In this document: positions 1 through 6,755 of the stretch, one piece after another
Numbering within the stretch: position 1 is the first letter of the stretch
How the letters are laid out: each line of letters opens with the position of its first letter
Assembly (NCBI GenBank): GCA_945874815.1
Contig: CAMCIE010000012.1
Span: 1-13,436 of the forward strand
Origin: an uncultured Bacteroidales bacterium
GTDB taxonomy: Bacteria > Bacteroidota > Bacteroidia > Bacteroidales > UBA932
Direction: 5' to 3'
Length of the DNA: 13,436 bases
The notes under the pieces: model-generated
What the model was told of the DNA's origin: nothing
The model's input: only the letters and a program-made list of their open reading frames with translations
Databases searched by the model: none
Program-made: the position numbers and the translations under genes

Positions 1-513
1 ATATCTTTGCCTGTATTTGAGCTCCGGATCGGAGAACGCATCGAACACTTCTCCGTCTTTTTCCTTGACGATAGGGAGGACGCGCAGCGATTTGCTCAGA
101 AGGGTGAGCTCCTTTGCGTGGATTGAAAGTTGGCCGGTTTTGGTGATGAATGCAAAACCCTTGATTCCGATGATGTCGCCGATGTCGAGGAGCTTTTTCC
201 ATACTGTATTGTACATGGTCTTGTCTTCGCCCGGACAGATTTCGTCACGGTTGATATAGACCTGAATACGGCCCTTCTCATCCTGGATTTCACCGAATGA
301 TGCAGCTCCCATGATTCTTCTTGACATGATGCGGCCTGCAATCACCACATCCTGGAAATTATTCTTTTCAGGATCGAAGCCCTCTTTGATTTCGCTTGTT
401 GACGTATTAATCGGGTAAAGTGGTGCCGGATATGGCTCGATTCCGAGTTCTCTGAGCTTGGCGAGTGATTCTCTGCGCAACTGCTCCTGCTCGTTGAGGT
501 TGTTGATGCTCAT
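1..513 (-). CDS. lysS: Lysyl-tRNA synthetase, class II (N-terminal part, cut by the window edge)
   Basis: Translating the minus strand from the ATG at 513 gives 171 uninterrupted residues to the window edge. The product begins [20 protein letters not shown] and then shows the OB-fold anticodon-binding domain of class II Lys[22 protein letters not shown] at about residues 56-75, then [21 protein letters not shown], and [19 protein letters not shown], ending just before the catalytic domain (LKYRQRY, the usual junction). The enzyme charges tRNA-Lys with lysine in the cytoplasm. The class II catalytic motifs lie outside the window, so this is a truncation by the window and not a broken gene. It is divergent from recJ and has its own promoter about 60 nt upstream. 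Identification is confident from the OB-fold sequence and the junction motif. Confidence 0.93.
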   Translation of the reverse strand, partial: MSINNLNEQEQLRRESLAKLRELGIEPYPAPLYPINTSTSEIKEGFDPEKNNFQDVVIAGRIMSRRIMGAASFGEIQDEKGRIQVYINRDEICPGEDKTMYNTVWKKLLDIGDIIGIKGFAFITKTGQLSIHAKELTLLSKSLRVLPIVKEKDGEVFDAFSDPELKYRQRY

Positions 514-577
514 AGTATATGTTTATTATTGTTATTGTCAAATATTTATATGTTTCCACGCACTTTTGTGCAGCCTG

Positions 578-608
578 CAAAGTTACCGAAAAAATGCGGA
601 ATAATCAA
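578..608 (-). promoter_or_regulatory. Putative Bacteroidota-type promoter of lysS
   Basis: On the minus strand TAACTTTG (585 to 578) matches the Bacteroides -7 consensus TAnnTTTG exactly. A TTG at 608-606 lies 20 bp upstream, which suits the -33 element. A start site a few nt downstream of the -7 box, near 574, would leave a leader of about 60 nt before the lysS ATG at 513. The consensus is established knowledge; assigning it to lysS is inference from position. Confidence 0.6.
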
Positions 609-695
609 TACCGTGGATGTGGTCGGAAGGGTTGGTGACATAGATTCATCCGGGATGGCCTTTGAAATATTATATTTGATAAAATCAACCGAATG

Positions 696-727
696 TTTCT
701 TTATTCGAACAAAAAAGTTTATCTTTG
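696..727 (+). promoter_or_regulatory. Putative promoter of recJ, almost touching the start codon
   Basis: TATCTTTG at 720-727 matches the Bacteroides -7 consensus TAnnTTTG. TTTC at 696-699, 20 bp upstream, is a three-of-four match to the -33 TTTG. The -7 box ends only 6 nt before the recJ ATG at 734, so transcription would start at or within a few nt of the start codon and the mRNA would be nearly leaderless. It also overlaps an in-frame TTG (725-727), which argues against that TTG as the start. Confidence 0.55.
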
Positions 728-733
728 TATGCT

Positions 734-2470
734 ATGGCTATAGAAAAGAAGTGGATATTGAAGGAAAATGCTGATGCTGAGACTGTCAGCCAGTTGTCTT
801 CTGAACTTGGAGTGGATCCGGTCCTGTCGGAACTCCTTGTCCAGAGGGGGGTAAGGACGTTCCAGCAGGCGCGTTCTTTCTTCCGTCCGGATCTGGACAA
901 TCTGTATGACCCCTTCCTGATGAAGGACATGGACAAGGCAGTCGAAAGGCTTCGCAAAGCTGTCATCTCGGGAGAAAAGATCCTTGTTTACGGAGATTAT
1001 GACGTGGATGGAACCACAGCCGTGTCCCTTGTCTATTCGTTCCTGAGCAACCTTACCGCAGATGTGGATTTCTACATACCCGAACGTTATGACGAAGGAT
1101 ATGGAGTATCATATAAAGGAATAGATTGGGCGGCCGAGAACGGATTCACCCTCATCATCACCCTCGATTGCGGCATCAAGGCCAATGAAAAAGTGGATTA
1201 TGCCCAGGCCAAAGGCATAGACATGATTATCTGCGACCACCATCTCCCGGAGAATGAACTTCCAAAGGCAATGGCAGTGCTCGACCCCAAAAGAGAGGAT
1301 TGTACCTATCCGTTCGACGACCTTTCAGGCTGCGGAGTAGGTTTCAAGCTCGTTCAGGCATATTCGCAGAGATACGGCATCCCATTCGAAACTCTCATTC
1401 CGCTTCTTGACCTGCTGGTTGTCAGCATAGCCTCAGACCTGGTTAGTGTCACCGACGAGAACCGCATTCTCGCCCATTTCGGCCTCAAACAACTCAATGG
1501 GAGCCCTCGGGAAGGCCTTCTGGCCATGATTCAGCTCTCCGGACTTGAGCCGACTCACATCACAATCGACGACATTGTTTTCAAAATCGGTCCCCGCATC
1601 AACGCTGCAGGAAGGATGGAATCCGGCAGGATTGCCGTCGAACTGCTTACAGCTTCGGATACAGAGACAGCATTCCGCATCGGCACCGAAATCAACGAAC
1701 ATAATAACGAACGCAAGAACATTGACAGACGCATCACCCAGGAGGCCCTTGACATGGTACGCAACGGCTCATGCCTGTCCGGCGGAAATGCGACCATCGT
1801 ATATAACCCTAAGTGGCACAAGGGAGTGGTGGGAATCGTTGCTTCGCGCCTTGTGGAAGCATTCTACAAACCGACCATTGTCTTCACCCAGTCACAGGGA
1901 GGACTTGTAACTGGCTCAGCAAGAAGTGTTCACGGCTTCGACCTTTATGATGCCATAGAAAGCTGTTCGGATTTGCTTGAAAACTTCGGAGGCCATCTTT
2001 ACGCCGCCGGACTCACTCTCAAAGAGGAAAATCTTCCGAAATTCTGCGAAAGAATAGAGAATTTCATCTCAGGAAGGATTGTGCCTCAGATGCAGACTCC
2101 GGTTGTGGAGATAGATGCAAAACTTAATTTTGCCCAGATTACTCCAAAATTCCTCAGGATACTCAAGCAGTTCCAGCCGTTCGGCCCGGGCAATTCGGCG
2201 CCTGTTTTCCTGACAGAAAATGTCTATGACAACGGAAACGGACGGAAGGTTGGTGCAGAGGGAGGCCATCTGAAACTGGAGCTTATCCAGGACTCTCATC
2301 CTTACCACCATATATCAGCCATTGCCTTCAATATGGCTGGCTTTTTCGACCATATCAAGGCTGGCAATCCGATAGACATCTGTTATTCAATTGTAGAAAA
2401 TTATTACCGAGGCACAGCCAACACTCAGCTCCGCATCAAGGATATGCGTGAGAGAGACGAGATGATTTGA
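734..2470 (+). CDS. recJ: Single-stranded-DNA-specific 5'-3' exonuclease RecJ
   Basis: A 578-residue protein of the DHH phosphoesterase superfamily, close to the usual RecJ length. RecJ degrades single-stranded DNA 5' to 3' in recombinational, mismatch and base-excision repair in the cytoplasm. Metal-binding motifs are in order: DYDVDGTT at residues 88-95, LDCG at 144-147, DHH at 168-170, GCGVG near 199, and SIASDLV with an Asp near 235. The DHHA1 half shows GPRINAAGRM (286-295), HKGVVGIVASR (362-372), SARS (395-398) and FGGHLYAAG (418-426), followed by the C-terminal OB-like part. All catalytic residues appear intact. I chose ATG 734 because an in-frame TTG at 725 lies inside the -7 promoter box and the protein alignable to RecJ begins after 734. 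The ResB-like gene starts 4 nt after the stop, implying co-transcription with a cytochrome maturation set that has no obvious link to DNA repair. Confidence 0.96.
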   Translation: MAIEKKWILKENADAETVSQLSSELGVDPVLSELLVQRGVRTFQQARSFFRPDLDNLYDPFLMKDMDKAVERLRKAVISGEKILVYGDYDVDGTTAVSLVYSFLSNLTADVDFYIPERYDEGYGVSYKGIDWAAENGFTLIITLDCGIKANEKVDYAQAKGIDMIICDHHLPENELPKAMAVLDPKREDCTYPFDDLSGCGVGFKLVQAYSQRYGIPFETLIPLLDLLVVSIASDLVSVTDENRILAHFGLKQLNGSPREGLLAMIQLSGLEPTHITIDDIVFKIGPRINAAGRMESGRIAVELLTASDTETAFRIGTEINEHNNERKNIDRRITQEALDMVRNGSCLSGGNATIVYNPKWHKGVVGIVASRLVEAFYKPTIVFTQSQGGLVTGSARSVHGFDLYDAIESCSDLLENFGGHLYAAGLTLKEENLPKFCERIENFISGRIVPQMQTPVVEIDAKLNFAQITPKFLRILKQFQPFGPGNSAPVFLTENVYDNGNGRKVGAEGGHLKLELIQDSHPYHHISAIAFNMAGFFDHIKAGNPIDICYSIVENYYRGTANTQLRIKDMRERDEMI

Positions 2471-2474
2471 TTTT

Positions 2475-3227
2475 ATGGAACTGTTCGCTTTTCCCGTTAA
2501 TCTCATACTTGCGCTTGTATGGGGAGGAATTATCCTGTGGTTGTGGAAGGACTACAGGAGGTCGGTCTTCGTGCGCTGGTTCCTGAGCCCCCTGGCAACA
2601 TTGTCTTCCATCCTGCTTTTTGGCTCCGGATGCCTCGTAGCAGGCTTTGCAGGTGTGGAATGTACCCGTTCATGGTGGTTCACATCCGAGCTTTTCTTCA
2701 TGATGACAGTTCTTGCATTCGTGCTGCTCAGGGGCCTTCGTGATGCCGGAGGAAAGCTGCGCTACAGATTCATACTCAATCACTTTGGACTGCTGACCGT
2801 CCTGGTTTCCCTTTTCTTCGGCTCTCCCGACAAGGATGTGCTGAGGCTGAGTCTGACTCCGGGCATGACTTCGGACATTGCCTATAGGGAAGACGGAAGC
2901 ATGGACAAGCTCAGATATGAGGTCTGTCTGGAGGATTTCAGGACTGATTATTACGAAAACGGGGTGCCTTCAGTGTATGAGGCGACCATCAGTATGGATG
3001 GCAAGACTGTGAGCCTGAAGGTCAACAGCCCTTATGCAGCCCGATTTGCCGAGCAGATTTATCTTGTCTCCGCAAGCGGGCCCCAGGCGCAGGGGGGATG
3101 TGTGCTGCAGGTGGTGCGTCAGCCTTGGAAATGGCTGACTGTCATTGGTATAATACTTATGGTAACCGGTGCTGTGCTGCTTTTTGTCCAGGGACCTCAG
3201 ACGCTATCCGGGCATAGGGAGGAATGA
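2475..3227 (+). CDS. Compact ResB-like cytochrome c biogenesis protein
   Basis: A 250-residue membrane protein whose layout fits a short ResB (Ccs1) family member. Hydrophobic segments lie at about residues 5-24, 36-58, 67-87 and 99-116. A soluble region at about 118-216 follows, then a final membrane segment at about 219-239. His103 in the fourth segment (LNHFG) is a candidate haem-handling histidine. The block from LKVNSPYAARFAEQIYLV through VLQVVRQPWKW into the last helix resembles the conserved end of ResB, where the sheet-rich outer domain meets the last helix. ResB works with CcsA in System II cytochrome c maturation, moving haem across the membrane and attaching it to CXXCH proteins. 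At 250 residues it is well below the roughly 400 or more of classical ResB, with a reduced outer domain. It starts 4 nt after recJ and its stop overlaps an ATG at 3224. The assignment rests on the C-terminal block, topology and the CcsA neighbour. Confidence 0.78.
   Translation: MELFAFPVNLILALVWGGIILWLWKDYRRSVFVRWFLSPLATLSSILLFGSGCLVAGFAGVECTRSWWFTSELFFMMTVLAFVLLRGLRDAGGKLRYRFILNHFGLLTVLVSLFFGSPDKDVLRLSLTPGMTSDIAYREDGSMDKLRYEVCLEDFRTDYYENGVPSVYEATISMDGKTVSLKVNSPYAARFAEQIYLVSASGPQAQGGCVLQVVRQPWKWLTVIGIILMVTGAVLLFVQGPQTLSGHREE
3216..3223 (+). promoter_or_regulatory. Strong Shine-Dalgarno that decides the ccsA start
   Basis: AGGGAGGA lies at 3216-3223. Its GGAGG core ends 7 nt before the ATG at 3230, which is ideal spacing, but only 1 nt before the ATG at 3224. 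It therefore favours 3230 as the ccsA start. This is the only clear Shine-Dalgarno I see in front of a gene in the window, which is notable because Bacteroidota rely little on this signal. It also encodes the last residues of the ResB-like protein, so part of the match may be coincidence. Confidence 0.45.
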
Positions 3228-3229
3228 TT

Positions 3230-4006
3230 ATGGTTTGGGATATTTTCATATATTTTGCCATAGCGGCGGTAGTTCTTTATGCCGTCGGTGCCGTTGTGGC
3301 CTGGACGAGGCCTTCGAAAGTGGGAGTGCCCGCTTCATTATGCGGGATGGCAATGCTTGTATTCGGAGCATTTATCGTGATATTGTGGTCATCGCTGTCC
3401 AGACCTCCGATGCGCACGATTGGAGAAACACGCCTCTGGTACTCATTCTTTGCCATGGCGGCCGGATTATTTACCTATATAAGATGGAAATACAACTGGG
3501 TGCTCTCATTTTCAGCAGTTCTATCCACAGTTTTCATCGTAATCAACTGTCTCAAGCCCCAGATTCATGACGCCACTCTGATGCCTGCCCTGCAAAGCGG
3601 ATGGTTCATCCCTCATGTGACGGTTTATATGTTCTCATATTCCATCTTGGGATGTGCCTTCCTGATTGCTTTGAGGGGACTTGTCAATAAAGATGAAACA
3701 GTATTGCAAAGTATTGATACACTTGTATATATAGGTCTTGCCTTCCTTTCTTTCGGAATGCTTTCAGGGGCTGTCTGGGCCAAACAGGCATGGGGCGATT
3801 TCTGGACATGGGATCCGAAGGAGACATGGGCCGCCATCACCTGGCTTTCCTATCTTGCATACATCCATTTTCGTTTGCTGCATAAAGGCTCGCTGAAATG
3901 GCTGTGCATACTTGTGATATTCTCATTTGCCTGTCTGCAGATGTGCTGGTGGGGAGTGAACTACCTCCCGTCCGCTCAGGACAGTGTACACGTATATGGA
4001 AGATAA
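3230..4006 (+). CDS. ccsA: CcsA/CcmC-family cytochrome c assembly protein (haem handling, System II)
   Basis: A polytopic membrane protein with the tryptophan-rich WWD signature AWGDFWTWDPKETWAAITW (about residues 187-205 from this start). In CcsA, CcsB and CcmC proteins this signature binds haem on the outer face of the membrane. A histidine before the motif (FIPHVTVY, near 129) and one after it (SVHVYG, near 254, after WWGVNYLPS) fit the two external histidines that flank the WWD domain. HFRLLH just after the motif adds two more. About six hydrophobic segments are visible and the 258-residue length suits a stand-alone CcsA. The start at 3230 follows the Shine-Dalgarno at 3216-3223; the alternative ATG at 3224 overlaps the upstream stop as ATGA and would add two residues. 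With the ResB-like protein it should form the haem lyase serving the downstream tri-haem peroxidase. Confidence 0.9.
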   Translation: MVWDIFIYFAIAAVVLYAVGAVVAWTRPSKVGVPASLCGMAMLVFGAFIVILWSSLSRPPMRTIGETRLWYSFFAMAAGLFTYIRWKYNWVLSFSAVLSTVFIVINCLKPQIHDATLMPALQSGWFIPHVTVYMFSYSILGCAFLIALRGLVNKDETVLQSIDTLVYIGLAFLSFGMLSGAVWAKQAWGDFWTWDPKETWAAITWLSYLAYIHFRLLHKGSLKWLCILVIFSFACLQMCWWGVNYLPSAQDSVHVYGR

Positions 4007-4028
4007 ACAACCAAATAACAATTAGCTT

Positions 4029-5393
4029 ATGAAACGTTTTATAAAATGGTTTGCAGTTGCAGTTCTTGCTGTAGTAGCCGTCTTGGCGGTAACTTACAGA
4101 GCTGTCAACAAGGTTCCGTCTGCCGATCTTTCACAGGCGGAAAGGGTGGCTGTGATTTTCGAGGACGGAGGATGTATCAGCTGTCACAGTGAAAATCCCG
4201 ACCTGCCTTTCTATGCCGAATGGCCTGTAATGGGCAAGGTGGTAAAAGAAGATGCCTCCCGGGGCTATCATATCTTCGACTTTAGTCCTGTCAAAGAGGC
4301 GCTTGAGAACGGAGGTGAGATTTCTCCAGTGAAAATGTCAAAAATCGAGAAAGTTGTTTCTGACGGCTCGATGCCTATGGCAAAATATTACCTTGTGCAC
4401 TGGGGCAGTTCAATAACTAAGGCAAAACGCTCAATCGTAGTTGACTGGACAACTGACCAGTGGCTGCAGAAATATGGCATTGCGGAAAAGATAGTTCCGA
4501 TTGAGACCATCAGTACGGATCCTGCAAAGGTTGCCTTGGGAAACATCCTTTTCCACGACACCAGACTTTCTGTCAACAATACCATTTCATGTGCTTCATG
4601 CCATGACCTGAAGACTGCAGGTGTTGATAATGAGCCAGTATCAGACGGAGTGTTCGATCTTGAAGGAGGAGTGAACGCACCTACCGTTTTCAATTCAGTT
4701 TATAATTTCGTTCAGTTCTGGGACGGACGTGCCGAGACTCTTGCAAAACAGGCTGCCGGTCCGCCATTGAATCCTGTTGAAATGGGATGCCAGTCATTCG
4801 ATGAGATTGTTGCAAAACTTGCTTCCGACAAGGAAATGGTTAAAATGTTCAATGCCATCTATCCTGAGGGCATTACAGAAGAAACTATCACAGATGCAAT
4901 TGCTGAGTTTGAGAAGACTTTGGTCACTCCTGACAGTCGTTTCGACAAATATCTCAAAGGAGACCAGACAGCCATCAACGAGCAGGAAAAAGCAGGATAT
5001 GACCTGTTCCTTGCAACTGGTTGTGCAACCTGCCACAATGGTCCTATTCTCGGAGGTCAGAGCTATGAGCTCATGGGTGTGAAGGCCGATTACTTTGCCG
5101 ACAGGGGAAAGGAACTCACCAATGAGGATAACGGAAGGTTCAAGGAAACCCAGTGTGAACGCGACCGTCATCGTTTCAAGACTCCAGGCTTGAGGAATGT
5201 CGCTCTTACATGGCCATATTACCATGATGCCACAAGGGCAACTCTCGAAGAGGCTGTCCGCGATATGGGAATATATCAGTCGGGTGTGAAGCTTTCTAAG
5301 TCTCAGATATCTGACATGGTTGCTTTCCTGAACACTCTCACCGGAGAATTTGAAGGACAAATCCTCACCAACGAAAACGACATCAACCGATAA
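4029..5393 (+). CDS. Membrane-anchored tri-haem cytochrome c peroxidase (CCP/MauG family)
   Basis: A 454-residue c-type cytochrome with three CXXCH haem sites: C49-H53, C188-H192 and C332-H336. Residues 5-23 form a hydrophobic anchor or uncleaved signal, putting the rest outside the cytoplasmic membrane. Residues about 36-145 resemble the Haem_bd domain (CISCHSENPDLPFYAEWP, later MPMAKYYLVHWG and VVDW). The rest is a bacterial di-haem peroxidase: LGNILFHDTRLS before the second haem, FWDGRAETL, GPPLNPVEMG (244-253), the third haem, and KTPGLRNVALTWPYYHD (384-400). The family reduces hydrogen peroxide to water with electrons from cytochromes or quinol. A di-haem core with an extra N-terminal haem and a membrane anchor recalls E. 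coli YhjA, a respiratory quinol peroxidase; quinol as donor here is inference. It follows ccsA by 22 nt, and its stop codon starts the A-run of the shared terminator. Confidence 0.92.
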   Translation: MKRFIKWFAVAVLAVVAVLAVTYRAVNKVPSADLSQAERVAVIFEDGGCISCHSENPDLPFYAEWPVMGKVVKEDASRGYHIFDFSPVKEALENGGEISPVKMSKIEKVVSDGSMPMAKYYLVHWGSSITKAKRSIVVDWTTDQWLQKYGIAEKIVPIETISTDPAKVALGNILFHDTRLSVNNTISCASCHDLKTAGVDNEPVSDGVFDLEGGVNAPTVFNSVYNFVQFWDGRAETLAKQAAGPPLNPVEMGCQSFDEIVAKLASDKEMVKMFNAIYPEGITEETITDAIAEFEKTLVTPDSRFDKYLKGDQTAINEQEKAGYDLFLATGCATCHNGPILGGQSYELMGVKADYFADRGKELTNEDNGRFKETQCERDRHRFKTPGLRNVALTWPYYHDATRATLEEAVRDMGIYQSGVKLSKSQISDMVAFLNTLTGEFEGQILTNENDINR

Positions 5394-5432
5394 AAAAAAC
5401 GAGGCTGACCAAAAAGAACTTTGGTCAGCCTC
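5392..5432. terminator. Bidirectional intrinsic terminator between convergent transcription units
   Basis: A perfect 13-bp inverted repeat, GAGGCTGACCAAA at 5401-5413 and its complement at 5420-5432, closes a 6-nt loop. On the minus strand the stem is followed by GTTTTTTTT (5400 to 5392), so this is a canonical terminator for the pyr-ser-DUF1015 unit, starting 5 nt beyond that unit's last stop. On the plus strand the stem is followed by TGTCTTTA, a weaker U-tract, and it also ends the recJ-peroxidase unit. The eight-A run includes the last two bases of the peroxidase stop codon, a very economical layout. Confidence 0.9.
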
Positions 5433-5437
5433 TGTCT

Positions 5438-6676
5438 TTATGACAGTTTGTGGATAGCCAGTCCGCTTCGCAGCTTCGGCTCAAACCATGTTGTCTTAGG
5501 CGGCATGATGTTGCCGGAGTCGGCAATGTCCACCAACTGCTTCATGGACACAGGGTAAAGAGCAAATGCAACAGCCATTTCACCGCTGTCAACTCTGCGG
5601 CTGAGCTCTCCAAGGCCGCGGATTCCTCCGACGAAATCTATTCTCTTATCAGTGCGCAAATCCTTGATGCCCAATATCTTGTCAAGTACAAGGCTGGACA
5701 GGATGGTTACATCCAGTACCCCGATAGGGTCGTTGTCATCATATCTGCCTTCCCTGGCAGAGAGTGAATACCATTTGCCTTCAAGATACATTGAGAATTC
5801 GTGCAGCTTGCCTGGCTTGTATATCTCGGCACCCTTTTCACAAACCTCGAAATCCTCTGCCAAAGCTTTAAGAAGTTGCTCAGGACTGAGCCCGTTCAAA
5901 TCTTTCACGACACGGTTGTAGTCGATAATCTTAAGTTGGCTGTCTGGAAAGGCCACTGTCATGAACCAGTTGTACTCTTCCTGACCGGTATGTGAAGGAT
6001 TATTCGCTTTCTTCTCCGCACCGACCCTTGCAGCCGCTGCCGTACGGTGGTGACCGTCAGCAACATAGAATGCCGGAATCTCGGCAAATATGGCTGTCAG
6101 GGCATCGATGTCTTCCTGATTGTCAATCACCCAGAAAGTATGTCCGAAACCATCCTCTGCTACAAAATCATATTCAGGAGCCCCTGAAATATAACGCGCA
6201 ACGATGGCATTGACTTTTTCATTGTCCGGATAAGCAAAGAACACAGGCTCGATATTGGCGTCCTGTATACGGACGTGAATCATACGGTCATCCTCTTTGT
6301 CCTTGCGGGTAAGCTCATGTTTCTTGATTTTTCCTTCGGCATAATCATCTGTATGCGCGCAGACAACCAGTCCGTACTGGGTGCGTCCTTCCATAGTCTG
6401 GGCATATATATAATAGTATGGTTTATCGTCCTGGACAAGCCATCCTTTTTCCTGCCATGATTTGAAATTCTCGACAGCTTTGTCGTATGCCTGCTGACTA
6501 TGTTCATCAATGATAGGGGAGAAGTCAATCTCCGGCTTGGTGATGTGCAGCAGGGATTTTTCGCCTGCTTCCTTCTGTGCCTCAGCCGAATTCAGTACGT
6601 CATAAGGGCGCGCTGCGACTTCTTCAACATATTGTTTGGGCGGGCGTACCGCCGCGAAAGGTTTGATTCTTACCAT
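5438..6676 (-). CDS. DUF1015 family protein, possible ParB/SerK-fold serine-metabolism enzyme
   Basis: A 412-residue protein recognisable as DUF1015. It opens with VRIKPFAAVRPP and RPYDVLNSAEA (residues 2-34), has FYVADGHHRTAAAARVGA at 203-220, and ends with the family's usual MPPKTTWFEPKLRSGL (391-406). No signal peptide or membrane segment is seen, so it is probably cytoplasmic. The function is not established. The DGHHR motif (207-211), a proline-rich N-terminus and flanking acidic residues recall the ParB/sulfiredoxin fold, which includes the free-serine kinases SerK and SbnI. It is the last gene of the run that carries serC and serA, so a role in serine or phosphoserine metabolism is a reasonable inference but not shown. 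It is separated from serA by 78 bp holding a REP-like repeat. Family identification is strong; biochemical role is open. Confidence 0.85.
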   Translation of the reverse strand: MVRIKPFAAVRPPKQYVEEVAARPYDVLNSAEAQKEAGEKSLLHITKPEIDFSPIIDEHSQQAYDKAVENFKSWQEKGWLVQDDKPYYYIYAQTMEGRTQYGLVVCAHTDDYAEGKIKKHELTRKDKEDDRMIHVRIQDANIEPVFFAYPDNEKVNAIVARYISGAPEYDFVAEDGFGHTFWVIDNQEDIDALTAIFAEIPAFYVADGHHRTAAAARVGAEKKANNPSHTGQEEYNWFMTVAFPDSQLKIIDYNRVVKDLNGLSPEQLLKALAEDFEVCEKGAEIYKPGKLHEFSMYLEGKWYSLSAREGRYDDNDPIGVLDVTILSSLVLDKILGIKDLRTDKRIDFVGGIRGLGELSRRVDSGEMAVAFALYPVSMKQLVDIADSGNIMPPKTTWFEPKLRSGLAIHKLS

Positions 6677-6690
6677 TTTGTTATAGATTT

Positions 6691-6755
6691 CTCGACTCTG
6701 GCACTTCGTGCCATCGCTCGAAATGACAGAATAAGTGTGCTCGAAATGACAGAAT
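6691..6755. repeat. REP-like intergenic element: short hairpin plus a 17-bp direct repeat
   Basis: In the 78-bp gap between serA and the DUF1015 gene, TGGCAC (6699-6704) and GTGCCA (6708-6713) form a 6-bp hairpin around the 3-nt loop TTC. The 17-bp GCTCGAAATGACAGAAT occurs at 6716-6732 and again at 6739-6755, with 6 nt between. The second copy reaches the first base of the serA stop codon (minus strand). Similar TCTCGAC...GCTCGAAATGACA strings are, as I recall, scattered in intergenic regions of some Bacteroidota genomes, so this may be one member of a dispersed family. It could act as an mRNA 3'-end stabiliser or partial attenuator between serA and the last gene. Confidence 0.6.

Noticed and set aside
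725..733. TTG start for recJ
   Set aside because: The TTG lies inside the -7 promoter box, so it would probably not be transcribed; ATG 734 fits the protein family.
514..733. Riboswitch, T-box or small RNA in the lysS-recJ gap
   Set aside because: Apart from the two promoter motifs I see no strong inverted repeat, T-box sequence or terminator in this 220-bp stretch.
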